A program made the position numbers and the translations under genes. The notes beneath the pieces are model-generated. The model worked only from the letters and a program-made list of their open reading frames with translations, searched no databases and was not told the origin of the DNA. A stretch of 64,000 nt of DNA from Diploscapter coronatus (taxonomy: Eukaryota > Nematoda > Chromadorea > Rhabditida > Rhabditidae): assembly GCA_964036155.1 (NCBI GenBank), contig OZ038422.1:52103201-52167200 (forward strand), in the 5' to 3' direction. Shown piece after piece: positions 58,001 through 64,000 of this stretch (the first letter of the stretch is position 1; the number at the start of each line of letters is the position of its first letter).

Positions 58001-58056
58001 TCTGCTTTATTCGCGACTCTGGTTCGGATGGGAAAAATGGGAATCACATTTTCTAA
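55011..58056 (+). CDS. VWA-like extracellular protein, lectin-gene neighbour
   Basis: Nematode-type protein with a von Willebrand A-like region, related in layout to secreted lectin/VWA immune proteins. Best start ATG 55011 (MCCKLCANYGAPKDHVIYFV), then exons from 55140, 55391, 55583 and so on in phase to TAA 58054-58056. Parts in order: an N-terminal Tyr/Asp-rich region; a Pro stretch (DSVPPPPPLTG); a Cys-rich CQNFGIFNGYNCSCSAEC block; a VWA-like start SMILVVSLRSSMASDIQTLI, where the metal-site DxSxS is degenerate; later NILVLTDGRASDATSED, matching the second half of a VWA fold; and a beta-rich C-terminal half with many NxS/T sites. No signal peptide is seen at this start, which favours either an upstream exon or fusion with the lectin gene (a phase-1 donor at 54887 fits the exon at 55140). 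Introns between 55770 and 56340 are tentative. Confidence 0.62.
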
Positions 58057-58590
58057 TTCATTAACCAGAACTTATAATCATCGTTTATTCGTAAAAATTC
58101 TCTAAACTGAACAAAAATAAACACATTTCATGCGACTGTCAATAATTAGAAGGCTGAATGTCGAGACTGTACGTGCAACTTTCTGGCATAGCCTGATCTG
58201 ATCTGACTTGATGAAGAGTGTACCATGAAAAATTACGTGCATTCTGGTCGTATCGAGCCTATATATATAAATCAAAATATGAGTTTAAAAATAATAGACA
58301 TTTTACATAGATGATATCCCATCTGTCAGTCGCGCGATAATTCATTGTATTCGGGTAGTAATCCAATGGAGTATTATCTCCCCAATACCATTTGTCTTCT
58401 GAAATTCCTTCATAGCAAAAAATTTTTAATTTGATGCCTGATAAACTAGATATCTATAATAATCAAGTGAAAAAAATGATCGAATTTGACTTAGAATTAT
58501 GAAACTTATGATTTTTTCCCTGACATGGAGTATGAAAAACTCGAAATTAGCATAACTCCGCCCACTTGCATTTTTACGAAAAACGGATAG

Positions 58591-58700
58591 CACCACGAGA
58601 ATCAGTGAAAAACTGTATAAGATATGTGAAAATCATTTCAAATCGGCGAACCCCTGGAAATACCGACTTTGGTCCTTATTGACATTCACTCTTAATATAT
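58591..58700 (+). repeat. Dispersed repeat, copy 2
   Basis: Same orientation as 9301-9425. It shares TGAAAAACTG, ATATGTGAAAATCA, GCGAACC and TGACATT-x-ACTCTT in order. It lies just upstream of the FAM161-like gene. No coding capacity; element class unknown. Confidence 0.6.
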
Positions 58701-58897
58701 TTTGAAAGTTTAAACTTAAAGGCACTCATAGTTGCAGATGAAATCAAACTTCGTTCATCTTAATTATTTTGGTCCTAAATCTTGCCAACACTAAATAATT
58801 CATCTCATTCGCTCTCGATTTCCTCTAATGGCATTTGTAATCCGGCTGTCGCCAGGTCACTCAGTCACTCAGCCAAATGTCCCTGCCCAATACAGTC

Positions 58898-58911
58898 GCC
58901 ATGGTAACGCG
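58898..58911 (+). promoter_or_regulatory. Candidate RFX (X-box) half-site upstream of the FAM161-like gene
   Basis: The sequence GTCGCCATGGTAACGCG ends about 115 bp before the ATG. The X-box consensus of RFX/DAF-19 targets is a 14-bp imperfect inverted repeat, GTYNCCATRGNAAC; here GTCGCCATGGTAAC fits every specified position (GT-C-G-CCAT-G-G-T-AAC). X-boxes typically lie 60-250 bp upstream of ciliary genes, and FAM161 proteins are ciliary or centrosomal in vertebrates, so the match is functionally coherent. Confidence 0.75.
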
Positions 58912-59029
58912 ACCCATTTGGCTCCCATTTCACCCATTTCCTCTTTCATTCGCCATTCCACCATTCCACATGAATATTTTAGGCTATTATATTAGTTGAT
59001 TTCCGGTTATTTGCTAGGATTTTATCAGG

Positions 59030-62000
59030 ATGAGTTACGTTGATCAAACGATAGCTGCCACGCAAAATCTGCTATGTGCGTTGGAACAGGTTCGCTTAAC
59101 CTTCTTTCATAATGGATAAAGCATTTCGTCGTCAGCTACTCTTCTTCTCCTATGTTTCCTAAAAATCTTCATTCTTATATTTTATATTACAGTTAGTAAT
59201 TGAAATTCCAACACAAGTCTATACTGATATATTATTGTAGCTGCGAAGAAAGGAATAATTTATTAGTAGCCTGAATGATCGGAAATACTGTTGAAGAATT
59301 TAGGATCCCTCCCTTCTCTCCGACACGTACTTCATGCAGCAACTCACTCGTCTTCGGCTAAAGCACAAGGAAGCTGTCGACTATCTGACCCGGAATCAGT
59401 ATATCCAAACTCTAAATTTGGAGACCTGTCAGACTAACTTCCAACCGAATTACCTTCTTCAATATCCTTGTTTCCACCACTCGATGCAGAATTTGGTCTA
59501 TGATAAGGAAGCTACTACATCACATAGACGTCATCAGGAGCTACCTGAAGAAGCTCGTCCTGCTCATGAAGGTAAATCAAGAACTAGGAAACCCGTTTCA
59601 CGACAAAGTACCGTGGAAGCTCGAGAAAGAGTCGGCCAAAACGGGAGAAGTAGCGAAGCGTCTGAAAATGGTCGCGTGAACAAATCATCAAGAAGAGAAA
59701 CGGTCACCGGATTTGTAAGAAGGCAAAGTTCAGTGGAACGTCAACAGCAGGCCAGTGCAGCCGGAATAAGACACTCCGAAACACCACAGAACATCCGAAG
59801 CAGAATTGGGACGGGAAAGAAGTCGCTTAGTGACTTTTCATCGAAGCAAAGCTCGATTGCTCGAAGTGAGCAGTCGACGACTTCTTTCGGAAGAAGATTA
59901 TCGGAAATTCCTGAAGATAACCTGAACAGATCTGTTAGAGGTGTTGGATCAGGACCTGAGTCGTCCGAACTCCGAGGAAGTGGCTTCGAAGAAGGAAGAC
60001 GGATTCAAAACGGCTCTTTCAGAACTGAACAAGAATACCTTAACGAAATCGAACCATCGCATGAGCTCAAGTACTTTCGACCACTGGAAAACGGAGATGA
60101 GCCTGGAGAAACATCCAAAATCCAAATTTCAAGAACAGAAGATCAATTCGATGAAGTGGCGATGAGCTTCGGCAATGGAAAGCGAGTTCAGAAGGCGATC
60201 GTCGTGTCAACAGACCAGGTCATTGCGAGAGAGGTGGAGAGGATGAAACGTGTCAAGCAACAACGTCGACTGCAGGAAATGAAGGAGACGGACGTGAAGT
60301 ATGTTAATGGTCACTATAGGAAGAAGAATGGAGGTTTGTGTATTTTTTATTTTAAGGAATTTTCAGGATTTTCGATATCCAGCTGAGTTTAGAGAAATTT
60401 AATACGAGTATTCCGGGCAATAATTTTAAACATTAAAGAATAGGTTAAGATTATCGATATTTAAGAGAAAATTATGTAAATCAATTCGATTCCCAGTTCT
60501 GGTGTCTATGACGAGTTATTCGATAACGTTAATTTCAGAACCAGAAATAACGATCGGCATGCTGAGTGAGGTAATAGAGGAAGCAGACATGGAAGAGGCA
60601 CCAAATGAGCGAAGTCGATCTGGGTCGAAACATAGGAGTCGTAAGCATTTCTCCTTACTTCAGTGAATTTTCCAAGCTCAGCTCCATCAACATCCGGTCA
60701 AACGTATACTCTGAATTCTCGATCGAAGTCAATCAGCGACTTGAGGACTGGGAGCAGCCGAAGATATGGAACCAGACAGATCTCGAGGGGACTGAACATC
60801 GACAATCTGGAGCCGAAAGTTACCATCCCCAAACCGTTCAAGTTCAGCTACAGGTTGATTTTGATGCTAGAACTGCAAGATTTGATGCCCTTGATGTAAA
60901 AGGGCAAAGATGAAAATATCGTATGTAGCATCTTTATTTGCTGATCCCAAACTTCAAAAAATGAATTAGACTATTTTGAAATATTGATGAGACAAATGCT
61001 GGTATCCGATCGTTTTAATAAATACGTTAGCTGTGTCTCTGAGTTTAATAACCTATTTAAATATTCTAAAGAGAAGCCTTCATCAAAACTATTTCAGACT
61101 CTCAACCGGAAACACCTATTCGAAGAGGTTCCTGAACGATCTCTTAGACAGGAAGGCTCGAGAGCAGAAGGAGACAGAAGACGCGGAAAGTCAAGTCAAA
61201 CCGTGAGAATTTTTTTCAATTCCTACAAAACTGATCATATTTTCAGTTTCAAAGCCTCTCCCGTCCCACCTACGACTTACATCGCTGATAACCCAATGAT
61301 CAGTGATAGTAAATATGCAGAGGCAAAAAACTAAGGGAAAATCAGTTCTTATTAAATTTTAGGCCATTCGAAGAAAACTACGAGCGAATATGAAGAATAG
61401 CCAAAAACTCGGTATGAGCAGGATGTTGTCGAAAAGCGAAGGAAACCTGTCGAGTAATTTTCAGAACGGTATTCTTTCAGGGGGAAAATTTTCAGTTTCG
61501 CTAGTCCGCCCAGTCCCTCCGAGTACCTACATTCGACCGGTTGTGGCTGAATATCGAAGGAAGAAATCGGCGTCTCAGAGAGCCGTCAACATGTTGGTTG
61601 ATGCTACAAGTCCACCCGATTTGAAGGTGATTTTATGATTGCATTTTGCTTTTGCTAATAATCCGAAGTCCCACAAGTGTTCATTTTAACAATATTATAT
61701 AAGGACATTTTCGAAATATAATGTTTTCTTAGAATTTTCAATATCTTGTTTCAGGCAAATTATTTGACCTAATGCAGAAGAATTAATTTAAATATTTCAA
61801 GTGCATTTTTGTCAACAATTTTGAAATCTATCTAAGCTATGATTTCATTATTTTCAGCTGAACGCGATTCGCTCGAACCTCGCCTTCAGCTTGCGACATC
61901 TGAAATGTCGACGTCGATACTCTCAAGAGCAACGGGAGAAAGAATCAGAGAAATTCGGTCTACTCCAGGGAAGAGTCAGTCCTCCGGATTTCAGGAGACT

Positions 62001-63645
62001 TCACGCAGAGGTCATTTTTCTAATTCCACAAAATATCGATTTTCAATTTCAGATGCGCGAAAAACTCGAGCATGCCAAAGAGCGGAAGCCTACAACCGTG
62101 CCAGTGCCGTTTAAGTTTTCAAGGTCCAGAACAAGTTGGCATAGGGAGGTGAAAATATCATTTTCGCAATTTGTTTAATTTTAACTCAAAATAGAATATA
62201 TTTAAGTATATTTTCTTGTGAACGTATGTTGTTCAATTTTTAATGACAGTCCGGGTTAACGACGATTAATTAATAAATTAAAATTTAAATAAAAAAACGA
62301 AAATCAATAAATCCATATTTTCAGTGCGTCTCCTCATCTCCGCCCCGTCGAAGGCCAAAAACCGCAGTGCCTTTCGTTTCGACCGACCTCATCGAGGACT
62401 TCCCTGTTCAAATGACTCACGCCGCTAAACTACGAACGAATGTCAATCGGTTTGAAATTTGCCTACGATTTTGATTGAAATTTGAATTCTCAGAAAGAAA
62501 CTTGAAGAAATTGAAAAATCCGAGGAATATTGGATTTACGCAAAAGAGCTACAGGTAAAACTTTCCTTTCGTGGATTTGAGACATTTTTTTCTCAGGAGG
62601 AAAACCGAATCCGAATAGCTGCATATTTGGGCGAGAGGAAACAAGCTCAGGAGGAAATCGATATGAAAACTGCGGAGAAACGGTTTTTGGTTCATTTTTA
62701 TCCGAATTTTGTTCTTTTTTCTAGGAGAAATCTCATCGAAACAACGAAAGAGTATGAAAAGCAGTTGGCTGAAATGATGGAGAGGTAAAATTCATTTTTA
62801 AAACATGTTTCAAACAATTACATAACATTTTTGAGAATATATTCGCTAATACGAGGTTCTGCTTCGTAGCTTAAAATAGTTTTAAAAAGTATATTCAAGA
62901 GAATACTTCAGGGTGATGAATCGCCCTTTGATTATGGAGCGACAGGTCGCACTGGCTCATAAGCATCGATTCGAGAGAAAATACAAGGAACGGATGGAAG
63001 CCGTCGAGAAGAAACGACCTGTCAAAGTAATTTTATCTTAGTTCTATTCTTTTTTCAAATCAAATTTTCAGGCCCGAAGCGCAAGCAACCCACCACGAAG
63101 ACCGTCTGCTAATTCTGTCGGAACTTATTCGGTCAAATCCCAGCCGAAGGAGAATGTGAGAATTAAATATTTTTTGCTAAATATTCTTTAAAGTTACACA
63201 TACATGGAACTCTTTCTATTACTTGTAATTCTAAGATTTTATTTGAAGCATATTTTTACTAAAGCCTTATGTGTTTACATTTAACCTATTACATCTAAAC
63301 CTAGACATCTATAAATGCTACTTAACGAAAACTATGATTATTGATAATTTCACGACTATTTTCCTCGATTTTTCCTGAAATATACAACTCTTTCAGCACT
63401 ACTCAGATGCGTTCGAAAGTGAAGATTCTTCCGATGAGAAGCCGAATGGAAAATCTGACAACAAATCCACAAATGGCAGCTCGAATCAACCCAAATCGCC
63501 TCCAGGATCTAGTGGATCGCATTCTACGAGCTCATCCTCGAAAAGCTCCAGTAAAAGTCGCTCTTCATCGTCATCGACTTCAAAGAGCTCAAATTCTAAG
63601 AGTAATGGCAAATCAAAATCTTCTTCAAACAAATCATCATCGTGA
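59030..63645 (+). CDS. FAM161-family centrosomal/ciliary protein
   Basis: Coiled-coil microtubule-associated protein of the FAM161 (UPF0564) type, found in centrioles and cilia in vertebrates. First exon 59030-59089 (MSYVDQTIAATQNLLCALEQ), second from 59304, a long exon to about 60333, then many short exons to TGA 63643-63645. Family blocks: KVTIPKPFKFSYR near 60818-60855 and TVPVPFKFSRSRTSWHR near 62094-62148, both of the PxPFKF type. Two copies of a PVPPxTYI motif lie near 61262 and 61508. Predicted coiled-coil stretches rich in Glu/Lys/Arg lie at 62490-63030 (LEEIEKSEEYWIYAKELQEE, MEAVEKKRPVK). The N-terminal half is a low-complexity, Arg/Ser-rich region (RRQSSVE-like repeats). The tail is almost all Ser and Lys. 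An upstream X-box-like site (58898-58911) supports a ciliary role in sensory neurons. Confidence 0.8.
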
Positions 63646-64000
63646 TATTTTATCGTTAAATGTCTAGAAACATATCCATTTTTGTTAACTTAACAACTCA
63701 GTTCATTTTTTCTCGAAATAAAATGACGTATTGAATAATGGGAAATGTTTTGGGATAATGACAAATCTAAAAGCTTTTTTTTTTTTTTTTAATAAATATT
63801 CGTCATATAAGCTCTCATAAAACTTCTAGAAACATTCATTTGTTAGCTTTTAAGATTTAGCGTTTCTTTTATCTTCTTTTGTTGATAAATGAATAGAACA
63901 GTGATAAGAACTCTAAAACTAACAAGAATTTCTTGAGATTATCCTTAATATCTTCTATTGAAATTTGCCTATCATTCTGAGTACTTCAGTTTCTAGACAT
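63646..64000. other. 3' flank of the FAM161-like gene
   Basis: AATAAA occurs at 63716-63721, about 70 bp after the stop, and is the likely polyadenylation signal. A T-run lies at 63776-63790. No further gene is seen before the window ends. Confidence 0.55.

Larger units (their letters stand above)
58057..59029. other. Spacer with copy 2 of the dispersed repeat
   Basis: About 970 bp. It contains the repeat at 58591-58700. The segment 58850-58930, upstream of the FAM161-like gene, is richer in C and G (GTCACTCAGTCACTCAGCC, CCATGGTAACGCGACC). GCCATGGTAACGCGACC resembles the X-box promoter motif of nematode ciliary genes (GTTNCCATGGNAAC); on inspection CGCCATGGTAACGCG has the CCATGGTAAC half, which is suggestive for a FAM161 gene. 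Confidence 0.5.

Noticed and set aside
1..64000. CRISPR array, prokaryotic operon or phage content
   Set aside because: Spliced genes and nematode transposons throughout. No regular spaced repeats of CRISPR type.

Overview
The window is nuclear DNA from a nematode, most likely a free-living rhabditid. The evidence is AT-rich spacers, many short introns ending in TTTCAG, chemoreceptor-type 7TM genes, a C-type lectin gene, Tc1/mariner elements, and a gene order at the left end (HRD1/sel-11, syntaxin-5/syx-5, MCFD2-type EF-hand) that I recall as C. elegans F55A11.3-F55A11.2-F55A11.1. The species is not identifiable by eye. All gene models were spliced by hand.

Left end (1-9.2 kb): the first exon of a HRD1/SEL-11 ubiquitin ligase and the whole of syntaxin-5 lie on the minus strand. 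Two EF-hand ER-cargo-adaptor-type proteins (MCFD2-like) lie on the plus strand. All serve the early secretory pathway or ER quality control. At 9.6-15.1 kb is a 7TM chemoreceptor-like gene whose introns have taken up two nested Tc1-like elements and a complete mariner.

Centre (16-25.1 kb): three tandem, divergent HSP70 genes (called A, B and C here), each with many introns. They share the HSP70 ATPase motifs but lack the EEVD tail. Their introns and spacers carry several foldback elements. Two introns found in only one paralog each have the structure of recent transposon insertions. In C, a 349-bp element with hAT-type TAGAG termini and 8-bp target duplications coincides with an intron whose removal restores the reading frame exactly. 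In A, an insertion of about 393 bp between CCTTGTA repeats acquires GT and AG at the duplicated site. This is the most interesting part of the window.

The next genes are housekeeping: the mRNA capping enzyme (25.9-31.2 kb) and Integrator subunit 9 (32.0-37.9 kb), both in RNA polymerase II transcript processing. About 10 kb without a recognisable gene follows (37.9-48.3 kb). Then come a second 7TM receptor (48.3-53.0 kb), a C-type lectin gene with an adjoining VWA-like gene (54.0-58.1 kb, either an operon-like pair or one fused gene), and a FAM161-type centrosomal/ciliary protein (59.0-63.6 kb).

A short dispersed motif (core GAAACATA/TATGTTTC, often within TTTTGAAACATA) recurs through introns and spacers of the housekeeping regions. 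It is missing from the 5.5-26 kb chemoreceptor/HSP70 block.
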